Assembly (NCBI RefSeq): GCF_022014595.1
Contig: NZ_CP091740.1
Span: 3,398,200 to 3,462,199, forward strand
Direction of reading: 5' to 3'
DNA: 64,000 nt
Origin: Solitalea lacus
GTDB lineage: Bacteria; Bacteroidota; Bacteroidia; Sphingobacteriales; Sphingobacteriaceae
Shown one piece after another: positions 1 to 9,724 of this stretch. The notes beneath the pieces are model-generated. The model saw nothing but the letters and a program-made list of their open reading frames with translations, was not told where the DNA came from and did no database searches. The position numbers were made by a program, and so were the translations under genes. Numbering within the stretch: position 1 is the stretch's first letter; each line of letters opens with the position of its first letter.

Positions 1-1482
1 GCAATATTTCAACAAATGCAGCAATTTGAAAAAGCTTATTCCTACCATTTGCAAGCTGTTAATTATGCCGAACATGGGAATGACTCAACAGTCTTATGCA
101 ACTCATTAATCAATTTAGGAACTGTTTTAAATGATTTAAAAAAAACTGAACAATCCTTTGCAATACAAAAGAAAGCATTGCATATAGCAAAGTTGATTGA
201 TAATTATTATTGTCTTCAGGTTACCAATATTAACATCTCAGATTATTATAAAACCCAAAAGGAATACGAGAAAGCTATTGAATATGGTTTAAAAAGTCTT
301 CAGTATGCCTTAAAACAAACCACTCCTTTTGATATTGCTGATATAAAAAAACGGGTAGGCGACTTATATTTATTAACTGGTAAATATAATACTGCAAAGA
401 ACTACTATATCGATGCACTAAACCTTTCTCGTTCGTTAAAAACAACTGAGATTTCGGGCAATATTTACAGTTCATTAACTAAATTGTATGCTGCTATTGG
501 CAATTATAAACAGGCTTACAATTGTTATGTTTTAGCACAGCAATACAAAGACAGTGTTTTAGGCGAAAAACAGATTAAAACTATAAATGAACTCGAAATT
601 AAGTACCAAACCGCGCAAAAAGACCAGCAACTTACGCAAAAACAACTTCAGATAGCTCAGAAAGACTTAGCCATAAAGCAAAAAACACGTTTGTTAATGG
701 TACCTATTGCCGGGATTGTACTTATCCTAATAATTTCATCTTTCATTTTCACTAATTATCGCAACAAGATAATGCTGCAGAATCAAAACCTTCAATTACT
801 GGAGAAGGAAAAAGAGATAAACAGTTTGGAGGCAATGATAAGAGGCGAGGAAAAAGAACGCAATCGCATTGCTAAGGAATTACACGATGGCGTTGGAGGT
901 TTGCTTTCTGCAACAAAAATGCACTTCAGCGTGCTTAAAGCAAAAAGTTTGGAACTGCAAAATGACAAGAGTTTTGAACATGCCCTAAGCTTATTGGATG
1001 AATCGGCGAGCGAAATACGCAAAACGGCTCATAATTTAATGCCTGAATTATTGGTAACACACGGACTTGTTGTGGCACTAGCGAATTTTTGTAAACGAAT
1101 CAACAGTGCTGCTATCAGTGTAGAATTTGTTACGCTTGGTGATGTACCCAAGTTTAAGCAAGGTTTTGAGCTTTCGGTTTATCGCATTGTGCAGGAATTA
1201 GTCAATAATGTGATCAAACATTCAGGAGCAAGCGAAGCTATTGTTCAGATTAGCTGCCATGATCATTTATTGACCATGACCGTTGAAGATAATGGAAAAG
1301 GTTTTGATTATAATGATGAGATCAAAAACGGAATGGGGCTCTCAAGCCTGCATTCAAGAGTCGAATCATTTAATGGCAACATGAAGGTTGAGTCAGAAGA
1401 AAAACATGGCACCAGTATCTATCTTGAGTTTGATATTCAAAAATTAACTGTATTAGCCAATTCACAATCAGTACAAGTATAA
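1..1482 (+). CDS. TPR-sensor histidine kinase, 5' end cut by window edge
   Basis: The frame is open from base 1, so the true start lies outside the window; the first visible ATG is at 16. Counting from that ATG, residues 1-180 are tetratricopeptide-like helical repeats. A coiled coil rich in Gln and Lys (about 185-225) leads to one membrane helix (about 226-247). A HisKA_3-type dimerisation domain follows, with phospho-acceptor His290 in the motif AKELHDGVGG. The HATPase domain shows the N box (ELVNNVIKH, 393-401), G1 (DNGKGFD, 424-430) and G2 (GMGLSSL, from 438). This is the NarL/LiaS-type kinase layout that normally pairs with a LuxR-type response regulator. No regulator is present downstream, so the partner may lie upstream of the window or elsewhere. 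The TPR part probably senses a protein or peptide signal; the ligand is unknown. Confidence 0.9.
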   Translation, partial: AIFQQMQQFEKAYSYHLQAVNYAEHGNDSTVLCNSLINLGTVLNDLKKTEQSFAIQKKALHIAKLIDNYYCLQVTNINISDYYKTQKEYEKAIEYGLKSLQYALKQTTPFDIADIKKRVGDLYLLTGKYNTAKNYYIDALNLSRSLKTTEISGNIYSSLTKLYAAIGNYKQAYNCYVLAQQYKDSVLGEKQIKTINELEIKYQTAQKDQQLTQKQLQIAQKDLAIKQKTRLLMVPIAGIVLILIISSFIFTNYRNKIMLQNQNLQLLEKEKEINSLEAMIRGEEKERNRIAKELHDGVGGLLSATKMHFSVLKAKSLELQNDKSFEHALSLLDESASEIRKTAHNLMPELLVTHGLVVALANFCKRINSAAISVEFVTLGDVPKFKQGFELSVYRIVQELVNNVIKHSGASEAIVQISCHDHLLTMTVEDNGKGFDYNDEIKNGMGLSSLHSRVESFNGNMKVESEEKHGTSIYLEFDIQKLTVLANSQSVQV

Positions 1483-1489
1483 TATTGTA

Positions 1490-1521
1490 AAAAGGCTTTT
1501 AGATTCCTCTAAAAGCCTTTT
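1490..1521. terminator. Bidirectional intrinsic terminator
   Basis: A perfect 14-bp inverted repeat (arms 1490-1503 and 1508-1521) has a 4-base loop, with A-rich sequence before it and T-rich sequence after it. It lies between two convergent genes, the kinase and the PorP/SprF gene, and can serve both. Confidence 0.85.
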
Positions 1522-1543
1522 CTTATAAAATCTTGTAAAGTCC

Positions 1544-2446
1544 CTATTTCGTCTTGTGCAGTAACACCCTGAGATTTAACGACAGGTTTCCATCTGTATA
1601 ACGTCTAGTATCTTTCGTTTCAGATGTATAAAATGCCATTATTTTAAAGCGCGACCATGCATCTATCCCTAAACCCACTGTGTAGTTTGATGAGCTATGA
1701 TAAATAGTCTGAATTGAAGCTAAATTATTGGCACAACGAGCTTCTAATCCAAAATCCCAAAGGTCGCTATTACCTTTGATTTGAGTATAACACAACTTTG
1801 GCTCTACACTGTTAAACTCTTTACCAAAATTAAATTTATACGAAGCCGAAGTAAAAAGCGTAGGACGATCCACTGTATGATATACCTCTTTAACAATATA
1901 GTTCCGAATGGTTGGTAGAGAAGCTTGTACATTCAATCCTTTAACTGTATATGCTAGCCCGAAATCACCATCAACATATGACCCTCTGGAGTTATAGTCC
2001 AACAGCGACGGATCTTCCTGATCACCATCTACATCACTTAAGGGTAAGCTATTATTAACCACGGCGGCTGAAATACCAAAACTCAACCGCTGTCCCTCAG
2101 CTACAGGCAAGTGGTAGGCATATGATAGGGCTACACGGGTTTGATTCAGCAGGCCGGCTTTTTGATTAAACACATTTAAGCCCAAACCTACCCTTTTCCC
2201 TAAATAATAGTCTGCACTTAACAGCGAATTAACGGGAGCGCCAGGCATATCATCGTATTGTTTATTATACGACAACATAATATTCAAACTGGAATCAGCT
2301 CCAGCCATTGCCGCATTACCCAGGTATTGATTAAAGAAATATTGAGCTGGAACTAAGCTCCTTTGTGCCATTACCGGCAAGGTAATACCTAATGACAACA
2401 GCATTGTCATTAGGTAAATACACTTTTTATATTTTATATTTTTCAT
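1544..2446 (-). CDS. PorP/SprF family type IX secretion outer-membrane protein
   Basis: This 300-residue protein has a signal peptide ending near residue 28 (VMAQ) and the family's N-terminal pattern (PAQYFFNQYLGNAAMAG). Alternating beta strands typical of a PorP/SprF outer-membrane barrel follow. Such proteins partner T9SS substrates that end in type-B C-terminal domains; in gliding Bacteroidota, SprF is needed for secretion of the adhesin SprB. Here it sits 29 bases downstream of a giant gene with exactly such a C-terminus, on the same strand, so it is almost certainly the dedicated partner of that adhesin. The transcript ends at the hairpin at 1490-1521. The core PorP component itself would be expected elsewhere in the genome. 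Confidence 0.88.
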   Translation of the reverse strand: MKNIKYKKCIYLMTMLLSLGITLPVMAQRSLVPAQYFFNQYLGNAAMAGADSSLNIMLSYNKQYDDMPGAPVNSLLSADYYLGKRVGLGLNVFNQKAGLLNQTRVALSYAYHLPVAEGQRLSFGISAAVVNNSLPLSDVDGDQEDPSLLDYNSRGSYVDGDFGLAYTVKGLNVQASLPTIRNYIVKEVYHTVDRPTLFTSASYKFNFGKEFNSVEPKLCYTQIKGNSDLWDFGLEARCANNLASIQTIYHSSSNYTVGLGIDAWSRFKIMAFYTSETKDTRRYTDGNLSLNLRVLLHKTK

Positions 2447-2475
2447 ATTGTATTCTCGTTGAGTTAAACCAAATG

Positions 2476-5400
2476 TTAGTCGCGAACTACTGTAATGTAA
2501 CCCTTATACAGTTTTGACCCATTACCCAAGTCAATGATGTAGTAATAAGTACCTTCTTGCAATGGTTGGCCGTTAAAGGATCCATCCCATTCATTAAGGT
2601 AACCTGTCTTGGTGTAGATAATTCGGCCTGCCTTATCAAAAATTTTCACCAGGTTGTTTGGATAGCTTTCGATGTTGCGAACCAACCATTTATCGTTACG
2701 GCCGTCAGCATTAGGAGTAATTACATTGGTTGCCTTTAACACAAAATCTTCTACTACTTCTACCGTATAGGTTTGTTCAGTATAACAACCATTTTCATTG
2801 TAGCCTCTAACCACATAGGTAGTAGTTTGCATTGGTCTTACTGTTAAAACAGAAGTACTTTTGCCATTTTGAATACCAGGAGCTTCTTGCCATTCAAAAA
2901 CTGAAGCATTTCCCTGAGCTTTCAACTCAACAAAATCTCCCTTAGAAATGCGCTGAGGCTTGTTACTACTAATACTTAACTGAGGTAAAGCGTTAATTGT
3001 TAAACCTCCATTTACATAAACGAATGTGTAATTGTTGGATGCAGCACCTGCAGGGGTTAAGATATAATTACCAGCTACTGAAGTTGAATTAGCAACAGTA
3101 TTAACAGTTGGTTTGGTTTGCAAGTTACTCTCTCCATCCCCATTCTTAAACCCGTTATAGTTTACTGTTAAATTCGGCAAAGTGCCTTGACAGGTTTGTT
3201 TGTTATCGGCAGTAATGGTTAATACCGCTTTCGTAATTGTCAAATCCGCCGATTGGAAATTCAATGAATAATTGTTTCCAGCTGATAAGGTACCTTTATT
3301 GATAGCATAGACACCTACATTATTTCCTGTTGTACGGCTTAAACTTCCGGTTAATACATCACCGTTAATCAACCCGGTTTCCTGATAAGTCAAGTCTGGA
3401 TCTGCCTGGCCGTAAACTTTCGATTGTGCACTGGCCGTTACCGTTACTGCTTTAGGAGTAATGGTAAGGTTGGCACCTGTATAAGTCAGGGTATAGTTAG
3501 CATTTGCTAGCGTATTCTGGTTGATCTGATAGGTGCCTACAGTATTTCCTGCGTCACGACTCAAGCTGCCGGTTAATACATCGCCATTTATTAATCCTGT
3601 TGCTACATAGGTTAATCCTGGATCTACATCTCCGTATACTTTCGTTTGTGCATTGGCCGTTACCGTTACTATTTTCGGAGTAATAATAAGGTTGGCCCCG
3701 TTATAAGTCAGGGTATAGTTAGCATTTGCTAGCGTATTCTGGTTAATCCGATAGGTACCTACAGTATTTCCTGAGTTACGACTCAAGCTGCCGGTTAACA
3801 CATCACCATTTATTAACCCTGCTGTCACATAGGTTAATCCTGGATCTGCATCTCCGTATACCTTGGCTTTAGCATCTGCTGTTACCGTTACCGCTTTCGG
3901 GGTAATGGCAAGGTTGGCACTTGTATAAGTCAGGGCATAGTTAGCATTTGCTAGCGTATTCTGCTTGATCTGATAGGTGCCTACAGTATTTCCTGCGTCA
4001 CGACTCAAGTTGCCGGTTAATGCATCCCCATTTATTAATCCTGTTGCCACATAGGTTAATCCTGGATCAACATCTCCGTATACCTTGCTTTTAGCATCTG
4101 CTGTTACCGTTACCGCTTTCGGGGTAATGGTTAGGTTGGCACCGGTATAAGTCAGGACATAGTTAGCATTTGCTAGCGTATTCTGGTTGATCTGATAGGT
4201 ACCTACAGTATTTCCTGCGTCACGGCTCAAGCTGCCAGTTAATACTTCGCCATTTATTAACCCTGTTGCCACATAGGTTAATCCTGGATCAACATCTCCG
4301 TATACTTTCGTTTGTGCACTGGCTGTTACCGATACCGCTTTCGGAGTAATGGTAAGATTGGCACCGGTATAAGTCAGGGTATAGTTAGCATTTGCTAGCG
4401 TATTCTGCTTGATCTGATAGGTGCCTACAGTATTTCCTGCGTCACGACTCAAGCTGCCGGTTAATGCATCCCCATTTATTAATCCTGTTGCCACATAGGT
4501 TAATCCTGGATCAACATCTCCGTATACCTTGCTTTTAGCATCTGCTGTTACCGTTACCTGTTTGGGAGTAATCGTTCCAGTTGTGGTTGCAGTAGTCGTT
4601 GTTAAGTTATAGTAATCCTTTTCCGTACCTGATAACACAAAGTTATTGGCAATGACTGCCTTACTGTTTCCAGCATCTTTATTATCAAATTGAGCGATAC
4701 CATTTATGGTTACATTGTCAGCTCCTATTATACCATTTAGCTGGTAGTTTGATGCATTAAGGACAATTGAAGTGTTTCCATCATATTGTTTGATAATTAA
4801 AGGAGAATTATTTAAGGTAACCGATATATCTTTTTGACTTACAGTAAGGGTTGCAGAAATTGAAGCCGAAGTATAGTTTCCATTTGCCGATTGTGTGGCG
4901 GTGATAGTAATTACGCCTGGTTTAAGTATCGATATTGAATTTCCACTTACACTTGCTACTGTTGCATCACTGCTTACATAAGTAAATGAACCAGCACTAT
5001 TAGATGTTGGAGCTGTTATCGTAAAGCTCGGGTCTCCATAAGTTTTGTTCATTGCCGAAAAACCCGTCAAAGCTGCTGGCTGTAAAATATTAAATGTTTG
5101 GGTTAGCGTACAAGAGTTATCATCTGTAATTGTACATGTATAAGTACCTGCAGTTAAGCCCGATGCAGTTGATCCGGCACCACCACTTGGCGACCAAGAA
5201 TAAGTATAAGTTCCTGTTCCTCCACTTACAGAAACGGTTGCAGAACCATCGTTTCCTCCTGCTGTACTTACATTAGTTTGTGTTGGTGTAGCATTTAATG
5301 CTGCTGGCTGGTTAATAGTAAAACTTTGCGTTGTTTGACAAAGGTTGGCGTCTTTAACCGTAACAGTATAGGTTCCGGCTGCCAGCCCTAAGGCTGTGGC

Positions 5401-8400
5401 TCCTGTACCTCCTGAAGGTGCCCAACTATATGTATATGTTCCCGTTCCTCCACTTACGTTTACTGTAGCTGAACCGTTAGATCCTCCGTTACAGCTTACA
5501 TTAGTCTGTGAGCCGGTTGTTGCTAACAAAGCCACAGGCTGTGTTATTGTAAAGCTTTTGGTTATAGAACAGCCGTTTGAAGATGTTATTAGTACACTGT
5601 AATTTCCGGCTGCAAGATTTGATGCTGTATTTGCCGTGCCTCCTGATGGTGACCATACATAGGTAAATGGACCAGGTACTCCTGAAGGAACTACCGTAGC
5701 CGAGCCTGTGCTTGCGCCGTTACACAATACATTGGTTTGTGCAGTGGAAGCAACAAGTGTATTAGCTGTAGTGATAGTAAAATTTTTAGTTACTGTACAA
5801 CCATTAGCATCTGTAATCAGACAGCTGTAGTTTCCTGCTGCAAGATTGGTAACACTTTGTGTTATTTCTCCACCAGGAGACCATAAATAAGAATAAGAAC
5901 CTACACCGCCAAATGGAGTTACGCTTGCCTGCCCCGGTGTTGAACAGGTAGCATTCACTTGAGCAGTAGTAGCATTTAGTGCTGCAGGTTGATTGATAGT
6001 AAAGTTTAGGGTAATGGTACATCCTTTAGCATCTGTTATCAAACAGCTGTAGTTTCCTACCGCAAGCCCTGATGCTGTTGCTCCGGTACCACCCGATGGC
6101 GACCATAAATACGTATATGGAGAGGTTCCTCCGGAAACAGTTACCGTTGCCGATCCTGTTGCTCCTCCGTTACATAAAACATCGGTTTTAGATGTTGTGG
6201 CAGAAAGCAATAAAGGCTGGGTTATGGTAAAACTATGTGTTGTCTGGCAAAGATTTGCATCTTTAACCGTTACAGTATAGGTTCCGGCTGGAAGGCCTGA
6301 AGCAGTAGCTCCAGTACCACCCAATGGTGACCATAAATAAGTATAAGTTCCAGTACCACCAGTTACGTTTACTGTAGCCGATCCGTTAGAACCCCCATTG
6401 CAGCTTACATTGGTTTGAGCACCAAATGATGCTACAAGAGCATTAGGCTGAGTTATTGTAAAGCTTTGTGTAGTCTGGCAACTGTTAGCATCGGTTACTG
6501 TTACAGTATAAGTTCCTGCTGCAAGGCCTGAAGCAGTAGCTCCAGTACCACCTGAAGGTGCCCAACTATAAATATACGGCGTTGTACCTCCTGTTACATT
6601 CACAGTTGCAGAACCATTTGAACCGCTGTTACAGCTTACATTGTTTTGAGCACCAGCTGTTGCCACCAATGCTGTAGGCTGGTTAATAGTTACGTTAACC
6701 GTTCCAGTACAATTATTAGCATCTGTAATGGTAACCGAATAGCTCCCTGCTGTCAATCCTGTTCTGTCCTCAGTAAAGATACCGCCACCCCAGTTAAAAG
6801 TATATGGCGGTGTTCCACCCGTAGGTGTAAGGTTAATTGCTCCTGTGGCTCCGCCGTTACATGCAACATGAGTTATAACGGATGTTCCGCTGATGGCAGC
6901 CGGTTGATTGATTGTAAAGGCTCTTGTCGTTTGACAAGAATTGATATCGGTTACAGTAACGGTATATGTTCCAGCAGCTAATCCCGATGCAGTGGCCCCA
7001 GTGCCACCAGAAGGTGCCCATGAATAAGTGTATGGAGCCGTTCCGCCAGAAGCGACAACAGTTGCTGTTCCGTTTGATTCGCCGTTACAAGACACATCGG
7101 TTTTAGAACTAGTACCGCTAGTAGAAAGAACAGCTGCAGGTTGGGTGATTGTAAATGATTTTATAGCTTGACAACCAATATTATCGGTTACAGTTACGGA
7201 ATATGTTCCAGCGGCTAATGCCGAAGCTGTTGCCCCGGTACCACCTGATGGCGCCCATGAATAAGTATAAGGAGCTGTCCCTCCAGAAGCTACCACAGTA
7301 GCACTTCCTGTCGAATATCCTCTACAAGCCACATTGGTTTGGGAAACTGGAGTAACAGTAATTAAATTTACTGTAAGTGTAGCATTATTGGAAGTCGCAT
7401 CAGGAGAGGAAGAACCGGAAGCAATACATCTGTATTGATATGCGTTCATTGCACTTGTTGCTCCAGTAATAGTTAATATTGTTGTTAATACACCTGAATA
7501 AGGCGCCACATTACTTAAGTCGCTGAAAGAGGCTCCTCCATTAGTACTAACCTGCCATTTATAAGTTGTGGCATTAGACGCTGTAATCCCAAATGAAGTA
7601 TTAGCTCCAGCACAGATTGTGCTGTTTGATGGTTGTCCTGTAATGGAAGGAGCTGGAGCAGCACTACTTATCGGAGTAGTAGAATATGAAGTTACGCCAT
7701 TGGGGCTACTTGTATTTGTATAAAGTGTCCAGTTAGCAATATTAGCAACGGCTGCTTTGTACTGTGCAATGGTTAATCCCGTTCTTGGTCCATTATATTC
7801 GGCAGCTACGGCATTGCTTCCCAAAAACATATTTGCAGATGACAAATCAGAAGGAAGGTATGAGTTTACTGTTCCTGTAGTACCAGTAGATAACCATGTT
7901 GTATTTGCACCTGTACCTTGAAATGAAATACCATATAGCATTGTACCAGAAAGTGTTCCTAAAGTACTATTAGAAGTAGTATAACTGCCTTGGAAAGCAA
8001 ATATCTGGTCTCCATTGTTTCCAAGAAGCATTGTGCTACCAGTTGCAATACTAACAGTTCCTAAATTGCTGTATGTTGTTGGTGTTGGCGTAGTGCCATC
8101 TGCTTCAATAATAATGATAGTTCCGGCAGCAATATTACTAGTTGCAGTCCAGGTAATGGTTTGTTCCATTTCCCTTATATTTCCTGCAGTATTTGAGTGT
8201 GAAGCGCTATTAAAACCATCATCTGTAAATTTTATTACAGTACCTGATGAGATATTAACCCAGCAGACAAATGAAAATCCATCTCTGTTTGTCAAGGCTG
8301 AGTTAAAGCCGGTAATTGATAGATCTCCAGGAGCCAATGTTGTTTGAGCCATTAAGCGACTGGAGCATAATGATAGGATTGGTATCAACAAGAGAAGTGA

Positions 8401-8451
8401 TGTTTTTCTCAGATTTAAATTGATTTTTTTCTTAAAGCAGAGTTTCTTCAT
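2476..8451 (-). CDS. Giant SprB/MBG-repeat adhesin with T9SS type-B sorting domain
   Basis: This 1991-residue secreted protein has a signal peptide at 1-36 (ending LMAQ). Residues 37 to about 265 form an unassigned beta-rich domain, and about 266-362 are Ig-like. Ten SprB-type repeats of about 75 residues span 363-1125, each with a C-N-G motif near the start, a G-T-Y/G-N-Y turn and an ITQP/INQP end. A Big/YDG-like stretch covers about 1126-1298. Six MBG-type repeats of exactly 74 residues (1299-1742, KVYGD...DPGLTY) follow, then a degenerate seventh and a PKD/Ig-like domain. The last 85 residues are a gliding-motility-type C-terminal domain (ITPNADGRNDKW; KIFDKAGRIIY; EWDG; GTYYYII), the type-B T9SS signal. 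The protein should be a fibrous cell-surface adhesin. Its partner is the PorP/SprF gene downstream. The start follows a Lys-rich leader that fits a signal peptide. A role in gliding as opposed to attachment cannot be decided here. Confidence 0.93.
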   Translation of the reverse strand: MKKLCFKKKINLNLRKTSLLLLIPILSLCSSRLMAQTTLAPGDLSITGFNSALTNRDGFSFVCWVNISSGTVIKFTDDGFNSASHSNTAGNIREMEQTITWTATSNIAAGTIIIIEADGTTPTPTTYSNLGTVSIATGSTMLLGNNGDQIFAFQGSYTTSNSTLGTLSGTMLYGISFQGTGANTTWLSTGTTGTVNSYLPSDLSSANMFLGSNAVAAEYNGPRTGLTIAQYKAAVANIANWTLYTNTSSPNGVTSYSTTPISSAAPAPSITGQPSNSTICAGANTSFGITASNATTYKWQVSTNGGASFSDLSNVAPYSGVLTTILTITGATSAMNAYQYRCIASGSSSPDATSNNATLTVNLITVTPVSQTNVACRGYSTGSATVVASGGTAPYTYSWAPSGGTGATASALAAGTYSVTVTDNIGCQAIKSFTITQPAAVLSTSGTSSKTDVSCNGESNGTATVVASGGTAPYTYSWAPSGGTGATASGLAAGTYTVTVTDINSCQTTRAFTINQPAAISGTSVITHVACNGGATGAINLTPTGGTPPYTFNWGGGIFTEDRTGLTAGSYSVTITDANNCTGTVNVTINQPTALVATAGAQNNVSCNSGSNGSATVNVTGGTTPYIYSWAPSGGTGATASGLAAGTYTVTVTDANSCQTTQSFTITQPNALVASFGAQTNVSCNGGSNGSATVNVTGGTGTYTYLWSPLGGTGATASGLPAGTYTVTVKDANLCQTTHSFTITQPLLLSATTSKTDVLCNGGATGSATVTVSGGTSPYTYLWSPSGGTGATASGLAVGNYSCLITDAKGCTITLNFTINQPAALNATTAQVNATCSTPGQASVTPFGGVGSYSYLWSPGGEITQSVTNLAAGNYSCLITDANGCTVTKNFTITTANTLVASTAQTNVLCNGASTGSATVVPSGVPGPFTYVWSPSGGTANTASNLAAGNYSVLITSSNGCSITKSFTITQPVALLATTGSQTNVSCNGGSNGSATVNVSGGTGTYTYSWAPSGGTGATALGLAAGTYTVTVKDANLCQTTQSFTINQPAALNATPTQTNVSTAGGNDGSATVSVSGGTGTYTYSWSPSGGAGSTASGLTAGTYTCTITDDNSCTLTQTFNILQPAALTGFSAMNKTYGDPSFTITAPTSNSAGSFTYVSSDATVASVSGNSISILKPGVITITATQSANGNYTSASISATLTVSQKDISVTLNNSPLIIKQYDGNTSIVLNASNYQLNGIIGADNVTINGIAQFDNKDAGNSKAVIANNFVLSGTEKDYYNLTTTTATTTGTITPKQVTVTADAKSKVYGDVDPGLTYVATGLINGDALTGSLSRDAGNTVGTYQIKQNTLANANYTLTYTGANLTITPKAVSVTASAQTKVYGDVDPGLTYVATGLINGEVLTGSLSRDAGNTVGTYQINQNTLANANYVLTYTGANLTITPKAVTVTADAKSKVYGDVDPGLTYVATGLINGDALTGNLSRDAGNTVGTYQIKQNTLANANYALTYTSANLAITPKAVTVTADAKAKVYGDADPGLTYVTAGLINGDVLTGSLSRNSGNTVGTYRINQNTLANANYTLTYNGANLIITPKIVTVTANAQTKVYGDVDPGLTYVATGLINGDVLTGSLSRDAGNTVGTYQINQNTLANANYTLTYTGANLTITPKAVTVTASAQSKVYGQADPDLTYQETGLINGDVLTGSLSRTTGNNVGVYAINKGTLSAGNNYSLNFQSADLTITKAVLTITADNKQTCQGTLPNLTVNYNGFKNGDGESNLQTKPTVNTVANSTSVAGNYILTPAGAASNNYTFVYVNGGLTINALPQLSISSNKPQRISKGDFVELKAQGNASVFEWQEAPGIQNGKSTSVLTVRPMQTTTYVVRGYNENGCYTEQTYTVEVVEDFVLKATNVITPNADGRNDKWLVRNIESYPNNLVKIFDKAGRIIYTKTGYLNEWDGSFNGQPLQEGTYYYIIDLGNGSKLYKGYITVVRD
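3226..4557 (-). repeat. Six tandem 222-bp MBG-domain coding repeats
   Basis: A marker such as AGTATTTCCT/AGTATT recurs at 3541, 3763, 3985, 4207 and 4429, a spacing of exactly 222 bases (74 codons). The five upstream units are nearly identical in DNA. The unit nearest 3226 has diverged (GQADPDLTYQE). The near-identity at DNA level points to recent duplication or ongoing homogenisation. Confidence 0.95.
5077..7365 (-). repeat. Ten imperfect SprB-type coding repeats (about 220-240 bp each)
   Basis: These encode residues 363-1125 of the adhesin. The units share the protein pattern C-N-G...GGT.PY.Y.W.PSGGTG.TASGLAAGTYTVTV but are much less alike in DNA than the MBG units. This array is therefore older than the MBG one, although units 1, 2, 4, 5 and 9 are close to one another. 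Confidence 0.9.
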
Positions 8452-8500
8452 TATTAATTGATGTTTGCTGTTGGGTAGATATAGTAGATTGTTTTGAATG

Positions 8501-9646
8501 TTAAATGCACAAGTAAGTATTGGTCCATTTGGAGAATACTCCTTCAGGTTTTTCTATTTTGTATTGCTCAAATTTTTCAATAATATCAGGAACTGTGTCA
8601 ATAAGCTGAAGTTTACATTTGCCAGATTGACTAGGTATTACTTCAGTGATGTACATAGGAGCTACCAAATGATGAGAAGTGCTATGCATTTCAACCACCC
8701 CCCTAGGGCTCTCAAATGCGATGGCCTCAAGTTCGTGAGTTGCATCAACTATTACTCCGTTATATTTATTTAGAATAGTAGTACACTGGATGAAGAATTG
8801 ACCAGTTTCCCAACCAAACATTGAGAAAATGTTACTTTGGCCTCCTAAGGTTCTTTTAAACAAATGATTCGATTCATTTTCAAGATCGTGAAACCATGTT
8901 ACATGACCCTTGATACCCTCAAAAGGATAATCCATAGAATTAAGCCATGTCTCTTCGAGCATAAATGGAGAAGTGTAAAGCTTTAGTTTTTTATATAAAC
9001 CACTACGAGTGTATTCTTTCAGGAAAAATTCACCGGATTCTATTGAAAACTGCGCCAAAATTGAATCTGGTTGTTTTTGCTCCAAAACGTCATGTAAAGG
9101 AGAAATGCTAAAATCTTCTCTAACGTATGGAACAACTAAATGGGATTGAATCTGCCCACCGCCAGCCTCAATTCCTTTCTGGTAAGCGAAGCATTGTAAA
9201 TATCCTCCGTCATAGAAAGAAGTGGCAAAAACGGGGCGAACAGCTCCTTCTTGTCCTGACAATTGGCCTGTGAGCCTACTACCAAATGCAGCCTGAAGGG
9301 ATAATGTATAACAAAATGGGGAAGATTGCCAGTCGATAGGAATATGCCCTCCCGGATCCATTACGACTAAAAGCTTATTAAGCTTAGAAAATAATGGCAC
9401 CAGCTTAAATGCCTCGGTATGATCGATAAATGCAATAACAAATGAAACATCTTCATCCAAAAGAAGCTTTTCTACTTTGGTATAAACTACAGCCTCTGCT
9501 TCTCCAAAACCTATATTTTCAGAAAATATCTTAACAGAAACCTCGGATTTTTTCAAGTAGGCCTTAAAACCAGACATTAAGTCAATTGATAAAGTCGGGT
9601 ATAGCGAAGATCGAGGAAGTAATACTCCTACTCTTTTTTCTGTCAT
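8501..9646 (-). CDS. Type 1 periplasmic-binding-fold protein lacking a signal peptide
   Basis: About 381 residues from MTEKRVGVLLPRSSLYP. This start was preferred over the ATG at 9667, which adds only seven polar residues. The protein begins directly with the first beta strand of a Leu/Ile/Val-receptor-like (Peripla_BP_6) fold: VGVLLP, then a helix, VSVKIF, VSFVIAFID and LLVVMDPGGH. There is no signal peptide or lipobox, so it is predicted to be cytoplasmic, or exported by an unusual route. No ABC permease or ATPase lies nearby, so a transport role is unlikely. It sits between the tail-collar gene and the adhesin gene on the same strand, 49 bases before the adhesin. A ligand-sensing or carrier role for that operon is possible but unproven; the fold assignment is moderate. 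Confidence 0.65.
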   Translation of the reverse strand: MTEKRVGVLLPRSSLYPTLSIDLMSGFKAYLKKSEVSVKIFSENIGFGEAEAVVYTKVEKLLLDEDVSFVIAFIDHTEAFKLVPLFSKLNKLLVVMDPGGHIPIDWQSSPFCYTLSLQAAFGSRLTGQLSGQEGAVRPVFATSFYDGGYLQCFAYQKGIEAGGGQIQSHLVVPYVREDFSISPLHDVLEQKQPDSILAQFSIESGEFFLKEYTRSGLYKKLKLYTSPFMLEETWLNSMDYPFEGIKGHVTWFHDLENESNHLFKRTLGGQSNIFSMFGWETGQFFIQCTTILNKYNGVIVDATHELEAIAFESPRGVVEMHSTSHHLVAPMYITEVIPSQSGKCKLQLIDTVPDIIEKFEQYKIEKPEGVFSKWTNTYLCI

Positions 9647-9672
9647 AGTATTTGATGATAAACTCAAAGTAA

Positions 9673-9701
9673 TTAAGCGGACAATTACAAAGTCCGCTTA
9701 A
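9673..9701 (-). terminator. Intercistronic hairpin after the tail-collar gene
   Basis: A perfect 10-bp stem (TTAAGCGGAC at 9673-9682 pairs with 9692-9701) has a 9-base loop. The T-tract downstream on the minus strand is weak, so it may be a partial terminator or an mRNA-processing hairpin rather than a full stop. Confidence 0.55.
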
Positions 9702-9724
9702 CTTATTAAAATCTGTTCATTCCG

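Noticed and set aside
3226-4557. Regular direct repeats that could suggest a CRISPR-like array
   Set aside because: The period is 222 bases, the units are translated in one long frame and encode MBG domains; there are no short repeats with unique spacers.
6646-6981. 111-codon plus-strand open frame in the adhesin
   Set aside because: It is antisense to the SprB repeats; the Cys/Ser-rich composition follows from the repeat codons.
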